DNA of 64,000 nucleotides, from positions 372,001 through 436,000 of the forward strand of contig QNQO01000654.1 in assembly GCA_003290165.1 (NCBI GenBank). Direction: 5' to 3'. The notes below the pieces were generated by a model that was given only the letters and a program-made list of their open reading frames with translations, searched no databases and was not told the DNA's origin. Shown here in pieces: positions 21,142 through 35,704 of the stretch. This DNA comes from Berberis thunbergii. Lineage: Eukaryota; Streptophyta; Magnoliopsida; Ranunculales; Berberidaceae. The position numbers were made by a program, and so were the translations under genes. Positions within the stretch are counted from its first letter, which is position 1. Every line of letters begins with the position of its first letter.

Positions 21142-21335
21142 TAGGGTTTATTCAAAAACTCACTCTTCAACTCTCCCAAAATGTTCCACACAAAACCCTA
21201 ATTTTCATCTCTCTCCACCCCTCCAAAACCCTAATTTCCTCCATCTTCACCACAAATTCGTCCCAACCCACCTCACCAAATCTCCCCTTCACCATAAACC
21301 CCAAAGAAATTAGGGTTCTTGCTTCGAATTCGACC
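21142..21335 (+). promoter_or_regulatory. Telo-box-rich leader of SF3B3
   Basis: The 200 bases before the SF3B3 start contain TAGGGTTT at 21142, AAACCCTAA at 21193-21201 and 21226-21234, and TTAGGGTTC at 21310. Such telo boxes are typical of plant promoters and leaders of ribosomal and other growth-linked housekeeping genes. The region is also rich in CT tracts, as 5' leaders often are. Confidence 0.6.
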
Positions 21336-21339
21336 CACT

Positions 21340-24300
21340 ATGTATCTCTACAGTCTAACCCTCCAGCAAGCCACTGGCATTGTGTGCGCTACGAACGGCA
21401 ACTTCGTAGGAGGCAAGACACAGGAGATTGTCGTGGCGAGAGGCAAAGTTCTCGACCTTCTTCGACCCGATGAGAGCGGTAAGATTCAAACCATACTTTC
21501 TGTTGAAGTTTTCGGTGCAATTCGGTCATTAGCTCAGTTTAGATTAACTGGTAGTCAGAAAGATTATATAGTTGTGGGTTCCGATTCGGGGCGAATAGTG
21601 ATATTGGAGTATAATAAAGAGAAAAATGTTTTGATAAAATTCATCAGGAGACCTTTGGGAAGTCTGGGTGTAGGAGGATTGTGCCTGGACAGTACTTGGC
21701 GGTCGACCCAAAGGGTAGGGGCAGTGATGATTGGGGCTTGTGAGAAGCAGAAGTTAGTGTATGTGTTGAATAGGGACACATCAGCTAGGTTAACCATTTC
21801 GTCACCGTTAGAGGCTCATAAGTCACATACGGTGGTTTATTCGATTGCTGGGGTGGATTGCGGGTTTGATAACCCGATATTTGCAGCAATTGAGCTGGAT
21901 TATTCGGAGGCAGATCAGGACTCGACTGGGCAGGCTGCGAATGATGCACAGAAGAATTTGACGTTTTATGAGCTTGATCTTGGATTGAATCATGTCTCGA
22001 GGAAGTGGTCGGAGCCAATTGATAATGGGGCTAATATGCTTGTTACGGTGCCCGGAGGAGCGGATGGGCCTAGTGGGGTGCTTGTTTGTGCGGAGAATTT
22101 TGTTATTTATAAGAATCAGGGGCATCCGGATGTTAGGGCTGTTATTCCAAGAAGAGCTGATTTGCCTGCGGAGCGTGGGGTTTTGATTGTGTCTGCTGCG
22201 ACGCATAAGCAGAAGTCGATGTTTTTCTTTTTGTTGCAGACGGAATATGGGGATGTTTTTAAGGTGACGTTGGAGCATGATAATGATAGAGTCAGTGAAT
22301 TGAAGATTAAATACTTTGATACAATGCCGGTTACAGCTGCAATGTGTGTACTAAAGACGGGATTTCTATTTGCTGCTTCGGAGTTTGGCAATCATGGTTT
22401 ATATCAGTTTAAGGCTATAGGAGATGATGCTGATGTGGAGTCCTCATCTGCGACGTTGATGGAAACGGAAGACGGTTATCAGCCAGTCTTTTTCCAGCCT
22501 AGGGGACTTAAGAATCTTGTGAGGATTGACCAGGTTGAGAGTCTGATGCCTTTGATGGACATGAAGGTCATAAACTTATTCGAGGAAGAGACTCCTCAAA
22601 TATTCTCACTTTGTGGTCGAGGGCCCCGTTCGTCCCTTAGGATACTTAGACCCGGATTGGCTGTCAGTGAAATGGCTGTGTCACAACTCCCTGGTATCCC
22701 AAGTGCTGTCTGGACAGTAAAGAAGAATGTGAATGATGAGTTTGACGCCTATATTGTTGTGTCATTTGCAAATGCAACCCTTGTACTTTCGATTGGTGAG
22801 ACCGTTGAAGAAGTCAGTGACAGTGGGTTTCTCGATACCACTCCTTCACTTGCTGTTTCATTGTTAGGAGATGACTCCCTAATGCAAGTCCACCCAAATG
22901 GCATCAGACATATTAGGGAAGATGGGCGTATCAATGAGTGGAAAACTCCAGGGAAGAGGACCATTGTGAAGGTGGCATCTAATAGAATTCAAGTGGTTAT
23001 TGCTCTCAGCGGAGGTGAGCTTATATACTTTGAGATGGACATCACAGGTAATTTGATGGAAGTTGAGAAGCATGAAATGTCTGGAGACGTGGCATGTTTA
23101 GATATTGCCCCAGTTCCTGAAGGAAGACAGAGGTCCCGATTTCTTGCAGTTGGATCCTATGACAACACGATCCGCATCTTGTCACTAGACCCCGACGATT
23201 GCATGCAAGTTTTGAGTGTACAAAGCGTGTCTTCTTCTCCAGAATCTTTACTACTCCTTGAAGTGCAAGCATCAGTTGGTGGTGAGGATGGTGCAGATCA
23301 TCCGGCTAGTGTTTTTCTTAATGCTGGTTTACAGAATGGAGTTCTTTTCAGAACTGTCGTTGATATGGTGACAGGTCAGCTTTCAGATACGCGCTCTCGT
23401 TTCTTAGGTTTGAGAGCCCCTAAGCTATTCGCTTGCGTTGTTCGAGAGCGAAGAGCTATGCTCTGCCTCTCGAGTCGGCCTTGGTTGGGGTATATTCACC
23501 AAGGTCATTTCTTGCTGACACCTCTTTCATACGAGACCCTTGAGTATGCAGCTTCATTTTCATCTGATCAGTGTGCTGAGGGTGTGGTTTCCGTTGCTGG
23601 AGATGCGTTGAGGGTTTTCACGATAGAGCGCCTAGGAGAGACATTTAATGAAACTGTGATCCCTTTGAGATACACACCCAGAAAATTTGTTATCCATCCT
23701 AAGAAAAAATCGTTAGTGATCATTGAGAGTGACCAAGGAGCATTCACTGCAGAAGAGCGTGAAACAGCAAGAAAAGAATGCTTGGAGGCTTCAGGGATGG
23801 GAGAGAATGAAAATGGTAATGGGGAGCAGATGGAGAATGGTGCAGACGATGAGGATAAGGATGATCCTCTTTCTGATGAGCAGTATGGCTATCCTAAGGC
23901 AGAATCAGAAAAGTGGGTTTCTTGCATCAGAGTTCTTGATGCGAAGGCAGCCCAAACGACATGTTTGCTGGAGCTTCAAGACAATGAAGCTGCATTCAGT
24001 GTATGTACCGTAAATTTTCATGATAAGGAGTATGGAACTCTTCTTGCTGTTGGAACGGCAAAGGGATTGCAGTTTTGGCCCAAGAGAAGTTTTGAAGCAG
24101 GATATATTCACATTTATAGATTTGTAGATGATGGAAAGGCTCTTGAACTTTTGCACAAGACACAAGTTGAAGGTGTTCCTCTTGCTTTGTGCCACTATCA
24201 AGGAAGATTACTCGCTGGTATAGGTCCTGTGCTCAGATTATATGATTTGGGAAAGAAAAAACTGCTCCGGAAATGTGAGAATAAGCTCTTTCCCAATACA

Positions 24301-27300
24301 ATATGCTCTATTCATACCTATCGTGACCGGATTTACGTCGGTGACATCCAAGAGGTATGCCCTTAATTCCTTAGCTTGCAACATTCTGCTTTATCCATGC
24401 ACTGGGGTGTTTTCTGTAACAGAGCTAACTCCATTTTTATGTACACTTTAGATTAGGTGCCATCTAGCTATGTTATATAGCTAGATGCAACTGTGGTGTG
24501 CCAGTGGGCTGTTATGTGGTGCCTACCTTGAGCTTCAGTCTATATATCGGACTATTAACAATTTCTCATTCTTACCGCTCCCATTAGCTATGGAATCTGA
24601 GTGGTTGGGGATTCAAAAACTAAGTTACTCCTTTGGACATAATTGGTGACCCCCTTAAACTTTTGCAAATGGGGATTGTCATACTGCATTGGCAACTGTT
24701 TGGGTAAATTCTTGATTAGAGGCTTGTTTCAAGGCATCCTCTTCAAGTATTTTGAGAACTGTACCAATGCCCCTTTGTTATCATTATTTTTAAGTGTACA
24801 TCTATTCTCAAAAAGTTCCTTGGTGAAGATAACTTTAGAAAGAGGAAGCGCATTATTGTTGATTTGAAAATTAAGATTTTTTTTACTCTGCCCTCAAATA
24901 ACTGGAAGTGGAACAATACACCACATTCGGTTTAGACACAGGCGCACAACAAGAGGGTGTTGTCCCTGCCGAATTATATTGAGGGGAAGGAACTCTTTCC
25001 TTCTCAATTGGTTCCATCCCTAGATGGTTTCAAATATTTTGATAATATTTTTCCCTTAGCTTATAATGTTTATCATTAATAGTTATTATTTTTGGTTAAC
25101 TTTGATCAATTGGAATCTAATTCTTTAATGTAAGATGAATGAAACACAATTTTTATCTGTGAAAACATTTGAAGCCACTATGTATGAAGAAAGGGGAAAT
25201 TACTGTGAGTGGAACAACTTCAGCAAACATAGTTTACTAGTTGTTAGACAATCCATCCTCTAGTGAGCCCTTCAGAAATTGCTCAACACATTTTGCTATT
25301 GCAAAAATAAGTGCTTTGTTTTTTGTTCTAATGAGAATCAAAGTTCTGAATGAGAAGAATCGGAACTAGGGCAACTCTTGTAGTCACTTCAGAAACTAGT
25401 AAGCATCAAGTCTTGTACCAGAGCGTCAGAAATAGAAGTTCTGAATAACTTGTACAGAAAATCTAGAGAGCCAAGCCAGCTCAATACCATCCATCACCCT
25501 AGAGATTGGGTCATTTTCAGCATCTCTAGGATGATGGATGGTATTGGGCTGGCCTGGCTCTCTAGAAAGGTTCTAACTTGTAACTTCTGGTTCTAGTTGG
25601 AGTTTGGCCCTGATTGAATTCTTGTGAAGTGTTCTGTAAAGAGGTGTTTGTATGATGTCTGCAAATTTCGTAAAATATAACAAAATGTTGGAGTTTTGGT
25701 TTTTGACATCTACCTGATGCATAACGTCTAATATGCCTGTGTAATATTTAATGCAACCTCTTCATCACCAGGCATGTATATATTGTTATTGGCTGCCCAT
25801 TGTTACCTTTTAGATTAGGAGTCCGTCTTTTGCTTCATTGCTCTTTTTCATCTTCGGTCTAAAATTCTTTTATTGGCGAATCAGGATTTCAAACATTGCC
25901 TAATAAAGTGTGGGAGTTATTTTATTCATGAAAAATAGGGCCCATTTCTTCAAAGCTCGGTTATTTATGTGGCGGTTAATCGGTGATTTAGTGTAAATCA
26001 GGGGTAGACGATCCAAACTAGGTATTTAGCGGTCACCGATTAATCGGTGAGTCACAAAAAAAACGGTGATAAATCGAGAGTGTCCTGTTGGGTAGTGATA
26101 GTTGTTGTTCTATATGTGGATGTTTTGGACATGATTTCATAATTTGCTACATAATATGACTTTTGTTGTTCTATAATACTTGTCTAGTATTGTCTTATTA
26201 ATCTTTGTTGTCAATATATGTTATTTGTTACAATTTACATTAGTGAGGGCAGTGTTCTAAAAAGTGTTAGGCAGTGGGCGGGCGGCGAGCAGGTGCCTAG
26301 CGCCCAGGGGCCTAGGCGGTCTTAGGTTTTGTATTATAACTTTAATAATTTACAAAATTTAAGCATAATACCTTATCAATTACATCCAATTTAATGCCAA
26401 GATACATATTTAAAATTTAAAAACATGAAAAATTAACAATCATGAACAAAATTTATTAAAACTCAAATGTGAGTTAACTGAAGTTGGTCATGATGGGTAT
26501 TTTATACAAAGTTGAATTTGTGGACAAATATCCAAACCTACTCTCTTATTTTTCTTCAAATTGCATGAATAACCTCAATCATGTATGATAAAATCTACAT
26601 TACTAAAATTGGTACCGACAGATCATTTGAGAATTTCATTAAGTAATTATCCTTTGCTACATTTAGACATATACTGAATAAAAAAATAATAAAATTGTTT
26701 ATTTCAAAAAAAGAGGAAAGAAAAATAAAATAAGAACACAATTAGCCTTATTAAATAAAAAAAAACTCGCACAAACAGCCTAGGCCGCCCAGATCCTACT
26801 CAGACCCCGCCTAGGCTGCCCAGAACCCACCCAGCCATTAATCTGGGTGTTTTTCTACCGCCTAGGCCGATTTTCAGAACACTGAGTGAGGGTATAAAAA
26901 TGCATAATTCGAAAAAGTAGACCGATTAATCCGCTTAATCTTACATCGGTTATCCGCATTTACTACATAGTTTCCAAGGTGTTAAAAGGTTTGACATATG
27001 ATTTTCTTTGCTGTCCTTCAGGGTATTTGGTTGGATTTTTAGACGTTTAGAGGGGATCGCTCCAGAGGTGGTTTTAAAAAGTACATGCTATATTTTCAGT
27101 TGGTGTAATGGTCAAGGCTCGATGTATTTGTCTACAAGTTTCTCTTCCAGATTTGCATACGATGTTTTGGGTAATTTATGGGATTGTAGGGTTTTCTCGA
27201 ATGAGGAATTAGAATTACAAGTTTGGAGAGTTAGCTGCTATTATATAGATCAGTCTTGACCTTTGGGGTGGGTAATCTCACTCAAAATTACAATGGAATT

Positions 27301-28968
27301 GAGCCTTCAAAAAAAAGGAAAGAAAATGTATGTGGAATTTCCAATGAGTTGACTTTGCTGGTTAGATCTTATTTTTGTTTGTGTCCATTTCTACATGATC
27401 TTGTGTTGTTCGTTTGTAGGGGTAATTTGAGGGGTTGCAGGCTTGCAGCTGAGATATATAATTTTTTTGTTCCCTCATCCCTTACATTGCATTCCTATTA
27501 TTTATTGTTTGGAAAATATCAATAGCAAGGTTGAACTCCATTTTTCGTATTATTGAAATATGTATTGGCAGTGACCTCTCTAAAGGTCAGCATGTCAAAT
27601 ACCGCTTTGAGTATGCCAAATGCAATTATATTCTTTTTCTCCCTTTAGTGACATGCCTGTTCTATTGATACAGTGGCATGTATAGTATGTTTCTTCATGC
27701 TAATGTGCATTTCTTGGAATACTATTCCATTTCGTAATAGTATTGATAACTTGAAATAATATGTTAGTAGTTTGCCGTACTTATCATCTTTATTTGCTTG
27801 TTGCTAACAGTGCTAATTGTCTGTTGGTGCAGTCATTCCATTACTGCAAATATAGGAGAGATGAGAATCAGCTCTATATATTTGCTGATGATAGTGTTCC
27901 TAGGTGGCTTACAACAGCATACCATATAGATTTTGATACCATGGCAGGTGCTGACAAGTTTGGTAATGTATACTTTGTACGCTTACCCCAGGACGTGTCA
28001 GATGAGATTGAAGAAGATCCAACAGGTGGGAAGATAAAGTGGGAGCAGGGGAAATTAAATGGGGCTCCCAACAAGGTGGAAGAGATTGTGCAGTTCCATG
28101 TAGGTGATGTGGTAACTTGCTTGCAGAAGGCATCTCTCATACCAGGAGGTGGTGAGTGCATCATTTATGGTACGGTAATGGGAAGCTTAGGGGCGCTGCT
28201 GGCGTTCACTTCCAGAGAGGATGTGGACTTCTTTTCTCACTTGGAGATGCATATGAGGCAAGAACACCCACCTTTGTGTGGAAGAGACCACATGGCTTTT
28301 AGATCTGCCTATTTCCCAGTGAAGGTAAATCTTTTAATTTGGATAATATGGTTCTGCTAGTATTTATCAAGCCATATAGATATAATATCAAGCCATGGTT
28401 CTACAAAATGAAATGAGGCGATTCATAACATGTTACTTGGTGCGTCTTAAAAAAGCATGATTATTTTGTTAGAGGTTTTGTGAATTTTCTCACTCTTAAT
28501 ATTTGCATATATTGTTCACACCTTTTGTGGTACTTGTGACCATGTTTTGGACTCTCAGATATACATAATCGGGTTCCATATTACACTCGTGTATTTTAGT
28601 CAGTTATTCTGTCCATGTAGCTGTGTTGTACATCTTGATGTGTTGGTTAAGACGTTATAAATTCTAGTGATGCTTTATTACATATATAAATGTACAGCCT
28701 AATATATTATGGCATTTAGCAGTCTAGCCTGATTTCTCTGCATTGTTTCTTATTTAGAAAGCTAATTGGAGGTAGCTCTATATTGTTAAGCTTTGCACTA
28801 ACACCACAATTTTTTAACTAATTTTTGCAGGATGTAATCGACGGTGATCTCTGTGAGCAATTTCCCACTCTGCCTCCAGATTTGCAGAGGAAGATTGCTG
28901 ATGAATTGGATAGGACTCCAGGGGAAATATTGAAGAAGCTTGAGGATATCAGAAACAAGATCATCTAA
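21340..28968 (+). CDS. SF3B3: Splicing factor 3B subunit 3 (SF3B3/SAP130, 1214 aa)
   Basis: Component of the U2 snRNP SF3b complex, nuclear, needed for branch-site recognition; a triple beta-propeller scaffold related to DDB1 and CPSF160. Exons are 21340-24354 (1005 codons), 27833-28324 and 28831-28968, with GT-AG introns of 3478 and 506 bp. The spliced protein has 1214 residues, the same length I recall for Arabidopsis SAP130. Start [13 protein letters not shown] is the conserved N-terminus. Conserved blocks include [38 protein letters not shown], an acidic insert [20 protein letters not shown], and the C-terminal CPSF-A part ending [12 protein letters not shown]. Oddity: residues 98-127 do not match the family, although the next reading frame there does ([13 protein letters not shown]). 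Two opposite single-base indels in T and G runs at about 21630 and 21720 explain it. Intron 1 holds a hAT element and a hairpin. Confidence 0.95.
25462..25566 (+). ncRNA. Candidate miRNA-like hairpin in SF3B3 intron 1
   Basis: Two 45-base arms, 25462-25506 and 25522-25566, pair with only three non-Watson-Crick positions and a 15-base loop. The left arm contains CCAGCTCAATACCATCCATC and the right arm GATGGATGGTATTGGGCTGG. Flanks pair partly beyond the core (GAAGTT and AACTTGT blocks), giving an extended stem. Length and near-perfect pairing suit either a young MIRNA precursor or a tiny MITE. No expression evidence is available. Confidence 0.4.
26250..26884. mobile_element. hAT MITE in SF3B3 intron 1 (635 bp)
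   Basis: Terminal inverted repeats CAGTGTTCTAAAAA (left) and TTTTCAGAACACTG (right), flanked by perfect 8-bp target duplications AGTGAGGG at 26242-26249 and 26885-26892. Subterminal regions carry GC-rich GCCTAGGCGG and CCGCCTAGGCC motifs around an AT-rich core with no coding sequence. These are hallmarks of a non-autonomous hAT element. It sits inside the 3478-bp first intron and is spliced out with it. Confidence 0.92.
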
Positions 28969-29856
28969 GAAATGTATCGTGTGCTGAACTGTTTGAAAAT
29001 ATATCAGGAGTATTGAAGCGTGCCAGGAGCATTGGAATGCTTGATATCGATGGATGCTCACTGTATAATTATGATGTGCCCCTAAAATTACTCCGTTCAC
29101 TTTTTATAAGGAGTTTCTGTATTGTTTGGACTCTTGCGGGCCATTTCTTCTTACCTGTTGAGCTGGTTATTGCACATTTTGCATTCAGTGTAATGTCTAA
29201 AGCATGAATCAACTTCAGAATGATGATATTTGATAGTAAGCTAACTTTTGTATCTTGGTTACAATCAGTGTTTAGTATTTTCGAGCCTCTGACTGACAAG
29301 ACTGATCCATGTTTAGAGATTGACAGTTGCAGTATTGTTCTGTTTTAATGGTTATTTCTGCTTACTATTTGATTTGCTTGCGCAAAGTTGCTCAATAGTA
29401 CTCTGCCAGTTATATGTCGAGCTTGCTAAATGACTTTTCTGTCACCCAAAACATTGCTGCAAAGCTAACAATTAAAAGGTCCGTTGTAATTTGTAAACAA
29501 TATTATAAACATCGATGGTTTTGTTTGCTGGCATTTGATTTCTGTTGTGGAGCGGTTGACATTACATTTTCCTTGTTGCTTGCTTGTCTTAACTGTACAA
29601 AGGTGGTTGTAATTTTAATGATATTCCCTTGCATCCAAAAGTTCCACAGCTTAGAGGGATTAGCATCGAAGCTATTCAAGTCGCAAGTGAATAAGATTTC
29701 ATACTTCCACGATGATGGAGCCATATTTTGTAGCTGAACGGTCTAGCTGAAGAAACATGTTCAGATCTGGTATGGCTTTCCGTAAGCTAAAGGATCGCCT
29801 TGGAGCCATCTCTTAATGATGATGTATTGAAATGAATGCCTTGACAAAAGGAAAGT
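28969..29856. other. 3' UTR and flank of SF3B3
   Basis: Sequence following the SF3B3 stop codon, with T-rich stretches typical of plant 3' UTRs. Open frames here (for example 29414-29737) show no known domain. Confidence 0.45.
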
Positions 29857-30883
29857 GGAAAATGATTTTTAGGGCCTACTTATTCACAAAATAGACAATT
29901 TAGATGTCATTGTTGATGTAATGACTAATTTGTACCTAATTTTATACTTTTATAACTAACAATGACTCTTTTATTAACTCAAGTTAACTCATAAGGTTAT
30001 ATGACATATTTACCCTCTTAAACAAATAAAAATCTAATTTTTTAGTTTTATAACCAACAAAGACTATAAAAAAATGACATTAATTGTTATTGAACGACAA
30101 TTTTAGTCACTCTTTGTTATTGGTCAACAAGGACTACAGAAAAAATATATATATACGTTAGTTATGATTGACCAATTTTAGTTACTATTTGTTAGTTTTA
30201 TTAATCAACGATGACTAAAAAAAAAAAACTTATGTTAATTGTTATTGAACGACAATTTTAATAAAGACTACGGAATAAAAAATAATTAAAAAAAATTAGC
30301 TTCTTCACTAACCTGAAAAATATTAGGATTTATAATATAAATTGTTATTGAACGACAATTTTAGTTACTTTTTGTTATTGACCAACAAGGACTACAAAAA
30401 AAATAACTTATGTTAATTGTTCTTAACCAATTTTAGTTACTCTTTGTTAGTTTTATTGTCCAACAAGGACTACAGAAAAAAAAAAACATACATTAATTCT
30501 TATTAAACTACAATTTTAACAAAAATTATAGAAAAAAATTAGCATGTTCACTGTCCTGAATAAAATTAGGATTTATCATATGATACCCATTATTTTCAGG
30601 TCAGTGAACAAATTTTTTTTTTTTTTTCAATAACAAAGAGTAACTAAAATTGTCGTCCAATAACAATTAACGTAAGTTTTTTTCCTGTAGCCTTGATGAT
30701 CATAAAACTATAAAATTAGGTTTTCTATTTGTTTAGGAAGTAAATATGTCATTTAACTTGGGTTAATAAAAGAGTCATTGTTAGTCATAAAAGTATAAAA
30801 TTAAGCACAAATTAATCATTACATCAACTATGGTATCTAAATTATATATTTTGTAAAAAAGTAGGCCCTAAAAATCATTTTCC
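29857..30883. mobile_element. Long-TIR element (MULE-like MITE, 1027 bp)
   Basis: The first 170 or so bases, beginning GGAAAATGATTTTTAGGGCC, are inverted at the right end (GGCCCTAAAAATCATTTTCC at 30864-30883), with recognisable pairing inward through the AATGACTCTTTTATTAAC block. The interior consists of degenerate direct repeats of roughly 70-110 bases built on TTGTTATTGAACGACAATTT and CAACAAGGACTACA. Long terminal inverted repeats suggest Mutator-type ancestry, but I could not find a clean 9-bp target duplication. No coding sequence. Confidence 0.65.
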
Positions 30884-31355
30884 GAATGAAAAATGATGTA
30901 TCGAAATTTTTATAATTACCGTGCCTATATAAGGCTGTTCTCACAATGAGTGCTCAAATTAAGGATGGCCAGTATTCTAAAAACTAGTAGTTCATGAATA
31001 GTGTTGCGACTAAAATATACTGTCTACTTTTTTGTCAAATATATATTGCTCCCTCCCACTCTAAATACCATCCGCCACAAGCCTACCTACTGATGTGAAA
31101 ATGCTTAATTAAGATATTAATTTATTTTAAGGTTAATTGCAATTTCTCCCTGTAATATATAGCGTATTTAGCTTTGCCTCAAATTAATATTCATATTGTA
31201 TTTTTTTCTTAAGACTAACAATCAATGTGCCTTGACGGTCAAACACCTCATGTGCCATCATTAAGGGGCATCTTTGTCATTCTAAAACCGTGAGGTCCTT
31301 AAAACGAATTTTACAAAAACTCTTTCATGTCCCTTTAAATAACTCCATCTCTTCG

Positions 31356-31367
31356 TTTTAGGGTTTT
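31356..31367 (+). promoter_or_regulatory. Telo box before RPL35
   Basis: TTTTAGGGTTTT lies about 57 bases upstream of the RPL35 start, next to a GA-rich tract (AGAGAGAGAGAAGG). Telo boxes in this position are characteristic of plant ribosomal protein genes. Confidence 0.65.
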
Positions 31368-31423
31368 AACAGAGAGAGAGAAGGAGCAAAGAGAGCGGCA
31401 AGAACCAAAGCAAAGCAGCAGCG

Positions 31424-33632
<2,209 letters not shown>

Positions 33633-34649
33633 CTGATGGTCTATCTTAGAGATAATTTTGTGTTGTTTCATCTAGGATGATTTTGACAGCAGACTTAGGT
33701 GCAGATTGGTTATTTTTCTTGTTTCTTTTTAATCCAGAACGAAACGAGCATTTGAATTTGAACTTATCATTTTTCGTATGATATAGTTTTACTTGTTTCT
33801 TGTCTTGAGATATTTTCATTTAGAACACATCAAAAACTACAAGAATTATTGTCTTTTGAAGTGGTAGATCCATGCTTAATTTGTTACTGCATTTTTCATA
33901 TTAGTAATGTTTTTCAACTGAAAACACCAACCTTGGGTCAAACTTGTTTGAATCATTCATGTACTTGGTGCAGATCATCGAGTGTTATTCTGCTTACTAA
34001 TAAGGCTCATTCCCTGCCTGTTTTTGAAGTTGTTTCACAGAGATTTATATATGTTCCTGTTTTGTTTTGGATTTGCCACAGCATCTCAATCAATGGCAAG
34101 TAGTAACTTGTCAATTGAATGGTTGCACATTGTGCTCTTGCTGGGTGATGTTTGTCCAATGTAACTCTTGAGAGTGGTATTTCGGATGCAATTGTCTTGG
34201 ATTTAGGGTTGAGTTTGCAGATCTGATGACATGGTAGATCACTGCATTGCCCATTGGTTCCTTTGATTGATTGTTGTTTGTTGAAAGCTTTAGTCGACTA
34301 GGTAGCAAGCAAAAGTGGCGGACATTAGCTGAATCAGGTAGACGTTTTTGCAACTTGAAACGAAGACATCTAGAAGTCTTGACCTTGTTAGAATTGTTGT
34401 TTACTAGTAAACTGTAAACTGCCAAAATTTCAAGAAAACATTCAAAAGTTTTGTGAAAACCATGGCTTTACTGATTCTTGCCAAAATCTGGTGTGCGCCT
34501 CATCAGTCAAGGCAAGCCATCGTAGGCGTCTTGTACATGCAAAAGGTTATACATGTTACTAAATTTTTTGGTCCCAGTCATATACCATCAATCTGGAAAT
34601 GAAGGTGAGTGGTGTTGGTCTTTGTAATACAGATTGAGTTTCAGTTCGA
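33633..34649. other. 3' UTR and flank of RPL35
   Basis: Downstream sequence of RPL35 without recognised genes. T-rich stretches may serve polyadenylation. Confidence 0.45.
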
Positions 34650-35240
34650 CCCATTGTTTGGATTCATATTTTTTGGCTCAACTTTAAAGCACGATAAGGA
34701 TAACAGAAAAGATGAAGGAGAACAAAGTCAAAAGCCACAAAAACTAAGACACAAGAAAAATCTCTTCAAAACGCGTAGAGGATAATACAAAGGGCAGGAG
34801 ATTAAGGAGAATAAAATCAAAAGCCAAAAAAACCTTAAAATTGAGAAAAAATCTCTCAAATTGTGGGTGTAACCTTTGAAATTCAACGAAAATGTGTACA
34901 ATTTTTTACCCATTATTTGGATTCATTTTTTCTTGTGTTCACTTTTAAAGCACAACAAGGATAACATAAAAGATGAGAGATTAGGAAGAACATATCAAAA
35001 TCTAGAAAAATAAGAATTAAGAAAAAATCTCTGAAACTGCGAGTTATATAGCTTTTGAAATTTGGTGAAACTTTTAAATAAAAAATTTGACCCATTGATT
35101 GGATTCAAGTTTTTTGTACTTGAAAAACACGAAGAAGATAATAAAAAGCCATTTGATATTTGGTCAAAATGTGATTATCAATTTTTTTGACCCATTGTAT
35201 TGATTTAGTTTTCATTTTTATTTGAAAACACGAAGAGGAT
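34650..35240. repeat. Degenerate AT-rich tandem units of about 200 bp
   Basis: Units built on the order CCCATT-GGATTCA, CTTTTAAAGCAC, AAGGATAACA, AAAATCTC and TTTGAAATT recur three times here, again at about 35705-35930, and in the second locus at 56640-57190. The units are diverged from each other. Confidence 0.6.
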
Positions 35241-35268
35241 AATAGAAAGGACGAGGAGTAATTCTTGC

Positions 35269-35443
35269 TGCCGAGGTTTTGGGCGAGGAAATGAGCGAGG
35301 GGAGGGAGGTGGCGGGGTGGGAGCCGTTCACCTCTTTCGAGATGTGCGCGTGAAAAGTCAACGCAAACATCTCGAAAAAATTGAACGGCTTCCACCCCTC
35401 CACCTCATTTCCCTCGCTGGTTTCCTCGCCCAAAACCTCGACA
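35269..35443. repeat. Foldback MITE, copy b
   Basis: The left arm contains GAGGTTTTGGGCGAGGAAAT and GGAGCCGTTCACC; the right arm contains GAACGGCTTCCACCCCTCC and CTCGCCCAAAACCTC. The central part pairs as well (CGAGATGT with ACATCTCG). Overall it is a GC-rich hairpin of about 175 bases, related to copies a and c through the GCGAGG/CCTCGC core. Confidence 0.65.
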
Positions 35444-35564
35444 TTTAGAATTTCTGAAGGACGAGTGTTTAGGGTGAATATGATCAAAGCACTAACATTA
35501 AGAATCGAAAAAGTCTCCAAATTGAATCCGTCTAAATGGCGAGAAAACCAGCGAGGAAGGGGTC

Positions 35565-35702
35565 TAAATGGCGAGAAAACCAGCGAGGAAGGGGTGTACA
35601 ACCCTCCACCCCCCTCGAGATACGTAAAGAAGGATGGAAGGCATACATCCCAAAGGGGATGGAGGGTTGCATCCCCTCCCTCGCTGGTTTCCTCGCCATT
35701 TA
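35565..35702. repeat. Foldback MITE, copy c, with a 32-bp tandem duplication at its edge
   Basis: The hairpin runs from TAAATGGCGAGAAAACCAGC to GCTGGTTTCCTCGCCATTTA, with an inner CCCTCCACCCCC/GGGGATGGAGGG stem. The first 32 bases (TCTAAATGGCGAG onward) are tandemly repeated just before it at 35531-35562, so the left arm is present twice. Confidence 0.7.
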
Positions 35703-35704
35703 AA

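Noticed and set aside
20877..21473. 198-codon frame overlapping the SF3B3 start
   Set aside because: Runs through the poly-T/CT-rich leader in another frame and lacks any known domain.
26000..26960. CGATTAATCGG motifs flanking the hAT MITE in intron 1 as a larger nested element
   Set aside because: The motifs are similar but I could not align clear terminal repeats or a target duplication.
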